From: Branchiostoma floridae
Lineage: Eukaryota > Chordata > Leptocardii > Amphioxiformes > Branchiostomatidae
DNA length: 64,000 nt
Reading direction: 5' to 3'
Assembly (NCBI RefSeq): GCF_000003815.2
Contig: NC_049980.1
Coordinates: 16,692,021 to 16,756,020, forward strand
Shown here one piece after another: positions 38,634-51,400 of this stretch. Numbering within the stretch: position 1 is the first letter of the stretch; every line of letters begins with the position of its first letter. The notes below the pieces were generated by a model. The model was not told where the DNA came from. It was given only the letters and a program-made list of their open reading frames with translations, and did not search any database. The position numbers and the translations under genes were made by a program.

Positions 38634-40085
38634 CGCATAGATTCGACGTTGATATTGTTGTCGTCCTGAAGAAGTAATGTTCAAGATGCTGTTCTAGAAC
38701 GGCATTGTCGTTGTCGCAGCAACCACTAATCTAGAACACCATAGTCCGCCACAATCATCACTACTTGTATCTGCGACGGAACAACGATGTAGTAGAAGGG
38801 CCAAATAACAGACGGCGGTAGCTTACAATGTAAATTCTATACTCTTATGCGAATTCTATAGCATAAATTTATCAAATACCAATTTAATCACTTCCGCATA
38901 CATGCGGCAGGATCTAAAGCCACTCCCGACTACTTTTTCACCATTTGTTAGGAACGACCTCTAGCGTGCTTCCATTACTAAACTCGACCACAGGGTCTTG
39001 ACTAGAATGCCAATGGTCTAGGCACTCAAGAGCAACTTACGTAAAGGGGTAAAGCGTTGCAAGGTTGGTATTGGGGCTAATTTTACATAGTCTAGACGTC
39101 AGTTTACTGTAGAATTTGTGAAATGAAAGAAATGGACAACAGTTTATACGTAACCAGTAACTACCGATCACAAAGAACAATTGTAGCGACCGTTGTATCG
39201 ACGTTGGGAGCGTATGAAAGCTAACAAGGCCAGACTCTAAACGAAAGCAAGTATAGATTGCCACACGATGTCTAAGGTGAATAAGAGCTAGACCTGTTTC
39301 GAATGTGTGGAACATTAAATATATGAGGACGAACCTAAGACCTTATAACACAATCATAGACATAGGCACAAAGTAAGCACTCACGATAAAACGACAAATG
39401 GCTTGTTTTTTATTTGTGATAAAGATATATACTTTTGCTAATTATGAGTAAGATAAGGTTATAAAAACTTTGTAAGAAAAAATAAGTTACTGTACAAACA
39501 AAACTAGATGGCTTCTTCAATCTGTAAGCTAAACGTACATACATGATGTAAACAATACAAAAGCTATATTCTTGGGACAATATCCATCTGTTTCCTACCT
39601 AAATGTAACAAATAGTGGGGTTTAAAAGGCAAGATACGGCTAGCACAACGTGAGCATACGCAAGACATAGACACACAAGTCTTAGCTGCTACCCCAACGT
39701 AGCAAATGAACTCAAAGTTGAGATAATGCCAATGTCTTTGTAATCTTTGTTTTTTTAACACAATGCTTGAGACAAAATAGTTCTGCCACCATCACTTCAT
39801 GGTGGATACAATGAAATAGCGTAATAACCTACATTCTATGTCTATAGGTTCACATTTGCATTCAAAGGTCTACAATCAGCCAACCTTTATCAGATATTAC
39901 AGATTTCCCTGACATGATTACGGTGGACAGTCCGTATCATTACACATGCACTATGATACCTATCACTTCTGCATTTCAACAAATGCATCACTGAGGAGCG
40001 TTTGTGGAAGCTCAAATAAGCTTTCAGTTCGCAACAAAGGCAAATCAAAATCACTGCAATGTAGGTCCAAATCAATAGGTGGGGA
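38634..40085. other. Intergenic, nothing recognised
   Basis: Lies between the KLHL start and the terminal exon of the GPCR gene. It holds the KLHL promoter and the distal 3' UTR of the long GPCR transcript. A TTTATT (AATAAA on the minus strand) near 39409 could be the distal poly(A) signal. No coding exon was found. Confidence 0.45.
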
Positions 40086-40666
40086 TTAGAAGACAGCTTC
40101 CAGATGTACATCTGCCACAGTTCGCGACAATGGAGGAGGAGGATTGTCGTTTGTTGAAGGTGATTCATTTCTTGACGAGGGCCGAGGATCGCTCCTTGCG
40201 GGATGACGCTGAGGATGGTCGTTCCTTGAGGAGGGGCGAGGTAGATGGTCATTTCTGGACGGAGCCCGGGGGTGGTGGTCAGTTCTTGAGGGTGGCCTGG
40301 GGGGCAACCTGGGGGTAGTGGCGGGGGTAGCTCGCCCGGTACCGGCCACTGCCATCTCTGCGGTCGGCGTGGTACTCCTCGGTAAGGAGTACATGAGTCT
40401 GTGGGCGTTTGTCGGAGTCCTACTGCGAACTAAAGATGGTTGGATCCTTGGAGTCCCCGTGGGCGTGACACTCCTCCCCATAGCCGACCCCGCACGCGGT
40501 GGCAGATTACGTGACCCGGGCCTATGCACACCGTTCTGTGCGTACATCCCGCGGGCCAGAGATGACTCCGTCCGGGTGGTGGGCAGGCTCGGTCGCCGCT
40601 CTAAAGTCCTGACACCCGGGGTGCGTCTGCCGCGGTCCTGGCGTACACCTGCCTGGCCGTTAGAAC
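40086..40666 (-). CDS. Alternative terminal exon of the GPCR: long repeat-rich cytoplasmic tail
   Basis: The donor at 43842/43841 (ACTGGGG|GTAAGT) leaves phase 1, and this exon begins after TTTACCTACAG with two bases (GT) that complete a Gly codon; the frame then stays open for 192 codons to the TGA at 40086. The spliced receptor would be 596 aa (403 shared residues, a Gly at the junction, then 192). The tail is Pro/Ser/Arg-rich with a tandem ~10-residue repeat of the form PSRxDHxPR (for example PSRTDHHPRA, PSRNDHLPRP, SSRNDHPQRH), plus RSxTPT motifs. The intron is 3.2 kb. That it belongs to the GPCR gene is inferred from donor, acceptor and phase; a stand-alone gene is possible but has no better start. 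Confidence 0.7.
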
Positions 40667-43600
40667 CTGTAGGTAAACACGGACATGTTATCTACATAAT
40701 GTTGTATCATACTGGATCTGAACAATAAAGAGCACCATCTATCACACTCAGATGTTGATGAAGGTTCGACATCAAGGCAAGCAATATGTCGAGGCTAGAG
40801 AAGATTTTGATTTGATGTGACAGGAATGCCTCTCGTATTTAATTGTAGAGATTGATTGCATTCAAATAGCATCTGTCATGTTGCACCTGAGCATAACTTC
40901 TTACAGTGCTGCCCCTTGCACGAACTCCGGCACACCAAACTGGAGTTTACAACATGAAAAATTGAAATAACAACATCATTGAACAACCGCACAATCAGAT
41001 GCCCATCCATTACAACTGTAAAACCATAACTCGACTCTAAATGGTAACAAAGATAGAGCAACCACTTTATCCATCAATAGCACCACGGTTACGGAGTGTA
41101 CACAAATGAGGACAAAGGGGCTCGTGCAGAATTTCCGTGGAAAAGTGGAACACCAGAAATGTCAACCGCCCACGTGGCCTTACAGGGTGAGCCGACCTCC
41201 ACCCCTATACCTACATCCCCGGTGTTGCTGTGTTTTAGGGTAAACCTGTCGGAACGTGGCAAAGCCTCCGTAAACATGCTGGGCTTCTGGCAGACTAACA
41301 ACGTGATGGAATGAATCCAGTGGCGTTTGTGATCGGCTTGTTATTACATCGTAATTTGTGTGCTTTTGTTTTTCTATGTTTCACTGGAAGTTTTCTTATT
41401 TCTATAATTTCACATTCTTTTAACTCACCTATTCTCTGTCACTGTTGGACACCCTGTACTTTCACTGAACAAACCATTGATCTTTGTTAATAGATATATA
41501 AAACAAAAATATGACTGTTCCGTATGAAATTGACAGAAAGAACAACCTTACTTAAAGTTTAACTCAAGCTTATCCAAGCATATCAAAAATACGGTGACCA
41601 GCAGTTAATTGAAATGTAGCTATGTACTAATTTAAACGTACCCTGCCACATACATTAACCGCCCTGTGACAAATTACACATTCATAAGCACAGGCGGCAG
41701 TTAACGACAGTTAGTCTCGGCTCAAACTTTGTTGATCCTGTCTATTGTGTACTGGAGCTGATATTTGGACGACGTTTTGTCGCTTAGCTCCTGAGTTATG
41801 TTGATACAGGACAAACGATTGTGGGAAACCTCCACCATACTTTATTCCCGAGTCACACATGGCGTCCTAAGACAATCGTTAGGAAAGTGGTTTTACCAAC
41901 TTTTAACTACCTTGACTTGGAAAAGTCTGTCTATATGTCCCTTGACACTTATTAAACTATGTCTAACAGTTTTACTCATCCAAAACTTTATTCTAGCTTC
42001 CAAACGTTGAAATCAAACACTTATTTCATATTTTACGCCTTTTCCTCCCATGTTGAAGATATTTGCTGACGTTATTTGGAATCTTCTATGCAGGTGCTGC
42101 AATGACTGTTGTAAATCCACACCTTCAACATTTGAAAATGGACTAGTCTGAATAAGCAATCCCTGAGGACGTGTAAATGACAGGTGTAGTTCCAGTCCTT
42201 CCGACCGTTCCGCCTGTCCGAAAAGCGCCAGTACGCCGTGACGTGTTCAAATTTACCCACTGACGGGATGGAATGGGACAGATCTAGGCTGCGCCAAATG
42301 TGAACAAACGACGGAACATCAGTGAAACAAAGGCTGCCGTCGGCAGGCTTCCGTGAGATGACATAGTGTTTTCGCAGGTGCACGGCCAGAAATATCTAGG
42401 GCAAGCACGTCCTGGCGTTAAATAGTACTTATTGGTGTGGACATAAAGGGGACAGGAGGTGCCAATCGCCTATTTATGATGTTTGCATGGCTATTTAAAG
42501 AATGATGTGGCAAGCTTTTTAGGAAGTCACCTGCTTTGTTTTGGAAAACAATTACGTTTTCTGCCCAAAGTGAATTATCTCTATGGTTTAGATATGACAG
42601 CAAGAATGTATATCGCCGAATTTAGTTTAATCAAAACGGACAGTTGGTTTCCCGAACATAGTAGTCACTTTGCTACCACATTCATCATATCGTCTGGGTA
42701 GAAATAGGAACGTTTTATAGGATAAGCTAAGGTCACTGTGTCTCAATTGTGTTGACTCAACTCACTATGTGACCTTGCTGCTTGACAAATACGGGCTGTC
42801 CTGACTGTCTAGTTTGTTTTACATGGACGTGAAGAACAAAGAAAGGAGCATTAGTGACCCTTGTAGAGTGGCAGATGTCATGTAGCAAAGCTTTAAGTAC
42901 ACCCGACATACTTGCATCTTGTCCAATATTTGTGGGAGCCTTGTCTGGCGTCGGTTCAACCAACAACTATCAAGTTTACCCTGTTCCTCCCACTTGGATC
43001 AAATGTCCAAACAGAAGGACCGGCGCTTTGTTCGCACGTCTTGTTTAGACGTCGAAGTGCACTTACTTTAATAGAGCAAATTGCCTGGCGTGAAGGTATT
43101 TGACGAAACACAAGCAAGCTAAATCCTCCACTTCGGCGTAGTCGGTTTATAGAGTTAAACCTTGTGGCTTTTCGGTGTAGTCAGGTCCAAAGATGAGGAA
43201 ATTGAACTGGAATTTCTGACATATAAACATTTTGATCTGTCTTCTTGAATGGCCCACTACATGACACAATCGACCCGCATTATTACATGATAGATTACCT
43301 CAAAATAAAGCTGTAAACCTACATCACCTATTCACTACTATTCTAATTCCAAACGCCATACATCGATTGCTTTCCACCAATCGATTTCCGTTTTCATAAT
43401 GCTTGCCAATCCTCCTGTCGAAATTTTCAGTATGACTTTTCTTTTGACACTAAGAGTTCGAAACGGGAAGATAGTACGGAAAGGGGCCAAAGTGCTTGAG
43501 TTTTGGGTGTAAACAAACGCGGACAGTCGAGAGGCACTCGGTGATCAACAGCTGCCTTCTGTCTGAACGTCAACACGTTCTTTCATGGTACAGTTTGCGA

Positions 43601-43788
43601 CTGCTCATTGATTTTAGCTGCAACTGCTCACTGAAACCTGTTTTTTGTCAAAGTTTAAGATTTGAAATTCAAAAATGCTCCATGTCAATATACATTTGCG
43701 ATTTACTACTCGAGAGCAACCGTACGTGCCGCTGACATCGCATGCAGGTTTTTGACGCCAACATTTCGTAAAAGTTTCCACTCTTGGT

Positions 43789-45051
43789 TTATTTCTTCCC
43801 AATTGGCGCAACAAATGTCACATTACAAGTACTAGACTTACCCCCAGTTGTTAAAGTCTTCTGAGACCGTCTTGCCACCGGCGTGTTCTCGTAACTCCTA
43901 CTGAGGGTGCCTGCCTCAGGCTGCTCGGGGACGTACCGCGACCCGTCCCGCCGGCCTGATCCCTGTCCGCCCTTCATTCTCTCCAGAAACTCCGTAACCC
44001 GAGACAGGGAGAAGGTCCAGTTGGAGCACAACTCCTGGAAACTTTTCCTAAATCTGTAGTTCAGAGCTCCGTATAAAATGGGGTTGAACACGCAACAAGA
44101 GAAGGATAGCCACGTCGTGATGAAGTCACCTACAGACGCTATGGTCTTGTCCTGAGCTAGTCCTCTGTACAGATTCAGTAGGAAATATGGCGTCCATGTG
44201 ACGAGGAAGGCAAGTATGACGAGTATAACGGTTTGTGTAGTCCTGTTTTCTACGGGGACGACAGAGCTGAGGGTGGGGGAGCGGAGAGCCTTCCCCTGGG
44301 ACAGGGGAGACGTCGCTCCGTTCCTGGCGTGCTGCGCTGCCGGAGACAGTCCATTGAGAGTCGATTTCTTCATCTGTTCTCGTGTCGTCTGGATGATGAG
44401 GTAATACGAGAATATGACGACCACGAGCGAACCTAGGAAGATGACAGAGACGAGGTACATGCTGTAGGCCAGGGCAGACCCTCCGCCGGCCCAGTGTAGG
44501 GCACAGAAGTGTTTACCTGCCGAGTACGTGTACATGCCGAACCCGAACAGCGGCGGCACACAGCTGACGAAACCCGTCCACCACATGAAGGCGATCAGTT
44601 TCCACGCCCTTGACTTTGTCACTTTTGGCGCGAACGGTCTGACGATGACGAAGTATCTGTCCACAGCTACACCTGCCACGGATATGATGGATACGTTCCG
44701 TAACGACACGGCGAGAAAGCCGGCAAATTGGCAAAACTCTCCGCCGAAGGGCCAGTCGTCGGTCACGGTGGCGGCAATGACGAAAGGCACTACAGCCAAC
44801 AACGTAACCAAGTCCACCACGCTCAGCGACACGATGAACATGTTGGTGACGTTTCGCATAGTCCTGTTTTTGTAGACCACCAATAACACACATGTGTTCA
44901 GAATCACCCCGATGATGAACAGTATAACGTACGCTGTGGCCTGTAGGCCGATGGCGGCTGGGGACAGCCCAGTTCCCGACTGTGGGGTTACCGCCGACCG
45001 GTTCCCGACCATGGTGACCGGCACAGTTACGGTCCCATACTCCTGTGTCAT
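43789..45051 (-). CDS. Class A (rhodopsin-like) orphan GPCR, short form
   Basis: A single-exon frame of 420 aa from the ATG at 45051. The frame stays open upstream but without an ATG, so this Met is the likely start. Seven hydrophobic segments begin at about 36, 70, 105, 150, 193, 272 and 306. Class A hallmarks: the TM1 Asn (GVILN), the TM2 Asp (SLSVVDL), Cys107 and Cys183 for the TM3-ECL2 disulfide, DRY (131-133), TWTP in TM6, and NPILY (323-327). N-linked sites are NRS near the N-terminus. The pattern CVPPLFGFG and TWLSFxxxxxNPILYG recalls GPR161-type receptors, but this is by eye and uncertain. A strong splice donor (GGG|GTAAGT) lies in frame 18 codons before the stop, so the unspliced form here is one of two possible ends. 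The stop overlaps AATAAA. Confidence 0.9.
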   Translation of the reverse strand: MTQEYGTVTVPVTMVGNRSAVTPQSGTGLSPAAIGLQATAYVILFIIGVILNTCVLLVVYKNRTMRNVTNMFIVSLSVVDLVTLLAVVPFVIAATVTDDWPFGGEFCQFAGFLAVSLRNVSIISVAGVAVDRYFVIVRPFAPKVTKSRAWKLIAFMWWTGFVSCVPPLFGFGMYTYSAGKHFCALHWAGGGSALAYSMYLVSVIFLGSLVVVIFSYYLIIQTTREQMKKSTLNGLSPAAQHARNGATSPLSQGKALRSPTLSSVVPVENRTTQTVILVILAFLVTWTPYFLLNLYRGLAQDKTIASVGDFITTWLSFSCCVFNPILYGALNYRFRKSFQELCSNWTFSLSRVTEFLERMKGGQGSGRRDGSRYVPEQPEAGTLSRSYENTPVARRSQKTLTTGGKSSTCNVTFVAPIGKK

Positions 45052-47785
45052 ACAAAACCACCTGCTTCTCACCGTCTTTAGCACAACAAAGTCGTTTGGC
45101 CAACCCTGTGTTGCGTACGAAATCCCCCTGTAAGTCCTGGCGGCATTCCGACACTCACGGAAGACTAGCAGAGGTGCGGAAAATCCCGTAGTCCGTCCAC
45201 AAGATGTGTGATGTCTTCATAACTCACCACCTGGAAAGGAAGAAGAAAACACAGGTCTCAAACATGGCCATCCCAGATTTGTTTGCCTCAAATACGCCAG
45301 GCAAGCCGGCGGAGGTGCCCGCGCCAGATTGAGTTTCAGCACAACCTTTGACTGAAACGGGGAGAGAAGAATTAAGGTCGTAATTGAAGTGGATCAAGTA
45401 ACGGCTGTCCGTGGAGCATGCGTAAATGCAGACCTGTATCGCTTACCTGGGAGGCACAACTGACATCCTTCCACAGTGTAAACATGACGGACATGACGGA
45501 AGGAATATTCATAACAAACAAAGGACAAATAACACCGGTAACGTCCGCGTTTCTGACGTTCATATCAGAGCTCGGTAAATAACACACAGATTCAACTGTC
45601 GACCTAACAAACGAACTACCTTTGAGGCGTCGTGCATGACAACTCATTTTGTGTCTCGTTATGCACATTTGGCACGCACCATTTAACGACTTTACCAATC
45701 AGCAAATACTCCACCTGTAGAAATGAGCAGTCAGTAACGGTTCAAATCAAAACATTTCTATCGTGAGTTAATTATAAATAGGGGCAGTGGAAGCTATGGC
45801 TACTGTGCATTACAGATTCTGTAGCTAACTTTAGTTACCAGACAGGCTGCAGTCATTTTGAAGAGAAACATGTTCCGTGAGAGTTGCGGTTGTTGTAGGG
45901 GCAACTGTACAATGAACTCACGATCTTTCGTTTCGCGACTGGAATTGTAAAACCAACGTGTGTGTCATTCAATACTGGTTAGTAGGGCTACTATCAATCG
46001 GACAGGCTATGGCAGTCAGACAACGTCCAAATCACATATCTAAGCAGCGACTTCATTGAGCATTTCAAGGTCGTAAAAGACATCTGGAAAATTTGACGGT
46101 AGAAAAGCGTACCTTAATTATCCATCGTAAAGACATGACTTACCCCAAACAAAACAGCAACAGCCTAAGCTTACAGGCAACATACTCAACTGTCAGGGCA
46201 CAACAACAGCAGTGGGACCCACCCCAGTCTGCCTACTGTGTGCTCTTCCCACCCCTCCACTGTGTAATTGGTGCGTGTTCCACATGCCATGCGAGACTGC
46301 GAGAAGTATATTTTTGCACAAGTCAATGGCAAATAAGTCCGTTGACCCCCGCATTCTTTTATGTGGTACACAAAGCAGAGGGGGCTTATACACTTACTCA
46401 AAGGGCTCCGTCTAATATTTACCTTGGTCACAACTTTCTCCTTTGTGTCGTTTACTTCATTGTGATCTCGGTCTATTCGTTCCACATGGGTTCCTAGTAA
46501 TAGTTTGACCCAGGTGTCGATAGGGAGGCAAGAGATTTGCATGTATAGCAAGTAACAGATGTTGGAACCTTTCCGTTGGTTAAGGGGAAGGTCATGACTG
46601 TTTCTCTTCACAAAGTGACGAGTGGTGACCTTTCACCTCGCCGTGGGAACACAGAAGACTGACGAAAGCCGAGAGGAGGGCTGAAGGCAAGGCATGACGG
46701 GTAAATCCCTTCACGGCTGTGTGCACCTGTATGGCTGTGCGGTCCCGTTCCGTGTACGGTTACACGTTACAGACGCTTGTCCGTCACTCTGGGCATGGGA
46801 ACTTGCAAAGGAGACTTTGAGTGAGTTGCAACCGCCAAGTGAGCCAAAACGTGGCTATAGGGGCATTCTCTCCAGAAACCCCTGAAACCGACCACACCAG
46901 CCTGTCTCTCAGCTAGACCACCGTCCCGGCATGTTAAAAAAGACATCACTCTAAACAAAAAAATACAAAACCTGAACGTGACCTTGAACCCAGCAAGAAT
47001 TCCTCTGCTTATCACTGGCAACAGGTCATAAAAACACATGACAGCTAAACTTGCACTCCAAAACCTCTGCAGTGTCCAAAGCACACCGTCTGACTTCAGA
47101 CCAATAGAAGTCAAGACTTGAACTCCCAAGACGCGGGGTTATCCGGGCGAAATACATGACCTGGTGTGGTAAACTTTCACCCGCGAAACTGGACATACAA
47201 TTCGTCAAACAGTTCAAATGCAATTTTCAAGGCAATGCTCAGTATTTAGATGTGATCTACAGTATCATTCAGTCCTGACCTTGACGCACGACTGGTGAGT
47301 GACACAAACATGTCCCTGCGCCACGCCTCACTGCCGAGATGAAACCTTCACAATGACAGACGACACGCCTCCTGTCTCCAAGCATGCGGATGTGTGGTTT
47401 TGGGTCGTTTGCTAGTATTTTGCCCGTATTTCAGGTGCAATGATTTTCTTCCAGTGGTCTGGCGAGTTGTCACGTAGAAAATTATCGCTCAGCGACAAAC
47501 AAAAATTAGCCACCAAAACTACACACCTGCTTGGGAATCCCTTCTTGCTACATCCTGTGTCAACGGATACCTAGCTAGTCTGATTACAAAGTACAAGAAC
47601 ATCTGGCCGTTATGTCGTATTAACTTAGACATGACAGATCCCAAACATGACTCTCAGCGACGACAGGGCAGTTGCGGAGAGGAAAACTCTTCAAAGTATA
47701 GCAAATGTGTTCGCCACAGCTGTTTTTTTGGTTTGTTTGTTTGTTTGTATGTTTGTGTTTTTCCTAAGCGCCAATGACTTACAAT
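45052..47785. other. GPCR upstream region, no gene recognised
   Basis: Must contain the GPCR 5' UTR and promoter. A donor-like CTTCC|GTGAGTG (minus, about 45161) and an acceptor-like GGACTTACAG (minus, about 45129) suggest the 5' UTR may be spliced. No further coding exon is supported. Confidence 0.4.
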
Positions 47786-47879
47786 CAGAGGTTGTTGGTG
47801 GAAAATTGTGACCTTCTTGTCCGACACATAAAACAGCATTTTATACATTTAAGGTCACATTTTTTTCCAACAACCTCTG
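47786..47879. mobile_element. 94-bp hairpin element
   Basis: Left arm starts CAGAGGTTGTTGGTGGAAAA and runs on to TGTGACCTT; the right arm is the reverse complement with few mismatches (ends TTTCCAACAACCTCTG). Arms are ~30 nt with a ~35-nt spacer. It shares CAGAGGTT with the hairpins at 24128 and 37031. Non-coding MITE or stem-loop. Confidence 0.7.
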
Positions 47880-47966
47880 CTGGAGAGTACAATGAAATGA
47901 TCTGGAGTGTCCTGTTACAATCCACGGTCTCCGGATATACCTGTGGATCGGGCGCGGGACCATGAA

Positions 47967-48100
47967 GGGACGATTCGGCTCTTTATCAACTCGGTCCAGT
48001 CAACCTGGCATGGGTTAGGGGTAGGCTTAGGTCTTAAAGCTTGAGCCGAGTTAGTTGTGATTAGGCCTTGGGCCGAGTTGGTAAAGGGCCGAAGCGTCCC
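47967..48100. mobile_element. 134-bp MITE with ~30-bp terminal inverted repeats
   Basis: Starts GGGACGATTCGGCTCTTTAT; the right end read on the minus strand starts GGGACGCTTCGGCCCTTTAC. The match extends through CAACTCGG. No clear target-site duplication was seen, so the superfamily is open. Confidence 0.7.
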
Positions 48101-48346
48101 GACATACCTATCACAAGACATACATGTGCATGAGAGAAGCTCCTACAAGAGTCATTGTCACACCCTATACTTCACATGCAAGCACTTCCTGTAGGCTTTA
48201 GATGAACAAATGTTGTGTATCAGTCTCCAGTGAATACAGTAACATACCGGAATTAAGAACATAACAAGAATAGCATACCAAGGCATTTTTCAGCGACCGC
48301 TCCCCCTTGAAATACTAGTATTTCGGGTATCTGGTCTTGGACGACG

Positions 48347-48482
48347 CTAGCCTGGTATCCAGCCGTAATATAGCTCCCGAGTGTCTTCTCGCATGTAGCT
48401 CCCGAGTCTCTTCTCTCCTCTTCGTAATTGCGACGATGAGAGAAGAGACTCGGGAGCTATATTACGGCTGGATACCAGGCTA
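48347..48482. mobile_element. 136-bp hairpin MITE with 8-bp target-site duplication
   Basis: Starts CTAGCCTGGTATCCAGCCGT; the right end is the reverse complement of this for ~40 bp (ends GGCTGGATACCAGGCTA). Flanked by GGACGACG at 48339-48346 and 48483-48490. The loop repeats the arm motif AGCTCCCGAGT, so the inside is itself partly duplicated. Near-perfect arms imply a recent insertion. An 8-bp duplication fits hAT-type insertion. Confidence 0.88.
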
Positions 48483-48490
48483 GGACGACG

Positions 48491-51400
48491 CCTCCAGCAA
48501 CGTACCACGATATATAGATCACGCCTTCTCTCCCGTCATAGTGAACACAACAGACTCTCAAATCATCCTATACGTGGATCCAAGGCGCTTTTATCTGGGT
48601 CTGGTATAACGACGGGCGTTTCTTACGGCAATGACGACAGGAACACTGGTCTCCATAATGATTTTCCTAATGCGATAACTTTAGCAAACCTCAAAGCAAA
48701 GCCATGGTTCTGGGACGTCTTGGTGTTTCTGACGTGTAGCTCTCCGAGATGCCTCAAACATGTAGCCAGTTTGTATCGTACATGTAACCTCTTTCAAAGT
48801 GCAGACAGGCAAATACAATGGGGACAAAAGAGGGCCGCGACTGGCGATGTTATCTGCTTTCCACTGGCGTCCATAGGTCATGTTCAATCCACCGAGTAGT
48901 CACGAAAAAGGCGAGCAACTGACAGAAGTGTCTCTCCAGATACACTGGGCTTACTGAAGTGGAAAGATTACATTCCGTGATTCTGTCGTGTCGTACCGCG
49001 CACACGTCCATGGTAAGCACCGGCAGACCAAGATCACGGAATTCCAAGAATGTGCAATACTGCCACACGACAATGGCCTAGAGTGACCAGAATGGCGCCT
49101 CATGACCTTTCCCGTGACACAGACCCCCTGAGGACAACACTCTCCCTAAATGAAAGATGAAGATTCGACCTTTCGCGCTATCTCAGGAGAACCAAGGACT
49201 TGATATTTGGAGCGCCCTTTTTGGAGACAGTGAACAAGAGGATATTGAAATAATCATCGAAACTGATTAATTCTACAATATCATGACAAAAAATAATTGA
49301 TCAAACTGTCTTCATAACCTCTACACAAGCACATCCCACCCTATAACAGACGTTCCGCTCTCACCCTTGACCTTCCAATGTCATTACAACAACGAAACGA
49401 CTAATGAGTTCAGAAGATTAGTGGGAGCTGCACTGACATGCAAATTAAGATGACTGTGGGATCAATCTTTCTTTTAACATGAATCATTTCCAGCAACTGA
49501 CGTTCAACGTCTTTAGGACAATGTTTCCGGCTTAATATTCTCGCTCCATCTTTCTAGCACGATTTCAATAAAAACTGTTAGACCTATTCTCTATCATATG
49601 AAGTTAATGGATAGCCCAACACTGACCTCTTGCCCTACCTGACCTGCGGCGACAGCATCATGAACTCCCCCTTTCCGGAGGTCATATCTTAGAGCACAAG
49701 GTCAGGAACATTATGCCAGATGTGCCTATGATTGCTTGGAGCTCCAGTCTCAAGAGTTATACGATTAAACACCATTGGAAATCTTCATCGGCACGCTAGG
49801 ACCCATCAAGGAGCTTTCATCCTTGGACCCTAGTTCCTCTTCAAGTTTTACACCCGCTCTAAATCAGGTCGCGCTTTTATGGGACTTGACAACGCAAATA
49901 TATCGGGAGTAATGATGTTTGAAACTACTAGTGTACTAACAAGGCGCTATTGCCGCTATAAAGCAATGTTATCCATCAAAACCAGCCACTGAATTGGTTT
50001 CTGATATCCCTGAATACGACAGACTTTTCAACTTGTCAAAAGTCAAAATATTGACCCCAGCCTGGGCAATGGTATGTTCGTTTAGATATTATTCCTTCCC
50101 ACGTGACTACAACACACGGGTCAAGAAAAGGCCAGGACCGAGGCTATTTCCCACACGGAGACGCAGGAACAACAAAAACACGACTATAGCCAGTGTACTC
50201 ACATGGTTGACACAATGGCCTCTTGACTTGTGAAAAATTCATCCTTGTTTGCAATGGCCACTGAATAACCTGTGTACATACACACTGTCACGGCAGAGAC
50301 GTTAGAAATCCGCCCAAACAGGCCCACCTGCAAGGAAAAACGTCCCTACTTGTGTGCAATGTCTACAATTATCGTTCATTTTAAGTGGTGGGTACACCCG
50401 TAATCTCTCTAATCTCCATCCGGGCGATATCTAACTTGCCGAGAAAACAGCAGCACACAGCTCGAAAAGCCTGCGAGACAAGCTCCCATGGTAGTGATGT
50501 TGAGAACTGTGGTGAATTTGAACCTGACAACTCAAAGAGAAACATTATCGCCTAGCTGTCCACTTCCACGTGCCTCTTTTGTTCGGTGCACTAGGTTGTT
50601 TGATACAGCTGTTATCAAAACTGACTCGCCCTGAATATAACGCTGTCTTGACGCTCCACTAAAGTGGTCACTCGACGCCGTAGTCTGTTCGGGAGTGCCA
50701 CATCCGGGAAAAGACGCTGACACTCAGGCCGATACGGTGAGGACAAAGAAGAGTCCCCAGCCAGAGTTTGGTCTTTTTCCGGGCTAATTTGTTCTGACAA
50801 GTGTATTCTGTGATATCACGAGATGGCGGACAGTAAGGCCATGAACTTCAATGTATTATACAACACGCCCGCAAATTATAGCACACAAGGGAACGGCCTT
50901 TGTGGATACTACACGATCGATATTTTAACAATTCAATCGTGGGGCAGCGTCCGGATGCTGAACTTGTCAAAGGAAAATACCATCATTAAGTAATGTAATT
51001 AAGGTTTAATTGTCACAGCATTCACATTAGTGTTTTAGGTGATTATAAAGCGATACAGGATCTGCTCAATAACACCATTCTTATAATATTGTTTGAAAAA
51101 AAATCTTGGGTCGTTACGTAGACATAATGATACAGATCAGATATATTTCAGGTAGGCCAAGCGGAAATGTGACTCTACATTCAACAAAAAGGACGTGAAT
51201 CACATAATGACACTCAGCGACAAATATTGTACATATACCTGATAACTATTCAGCGCCTTTCAGACACGCTCTACCAGTCTGTCAATGCTAGTCAGGCTTC
51301 CCGTCAGCGTTCATCATTCAAAATAAGGCCTGCCGATCCATAGTTTTAGGTAAAAAAGAACGTTTCTTTAACGAATGAAACTACAAAAAATTTGATCAAA

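Noticed and set aside
38634-38684. Upstream extension of the KLHL protein by 17 codons
   Set aside because: It would start with TTG. The ATG at 38633 is in good context.
45052-45084. Upstream extension of the GPCR by 11 codons
   Set aside because: The extension would start with GTG. The first ATG in frame is at 45051.
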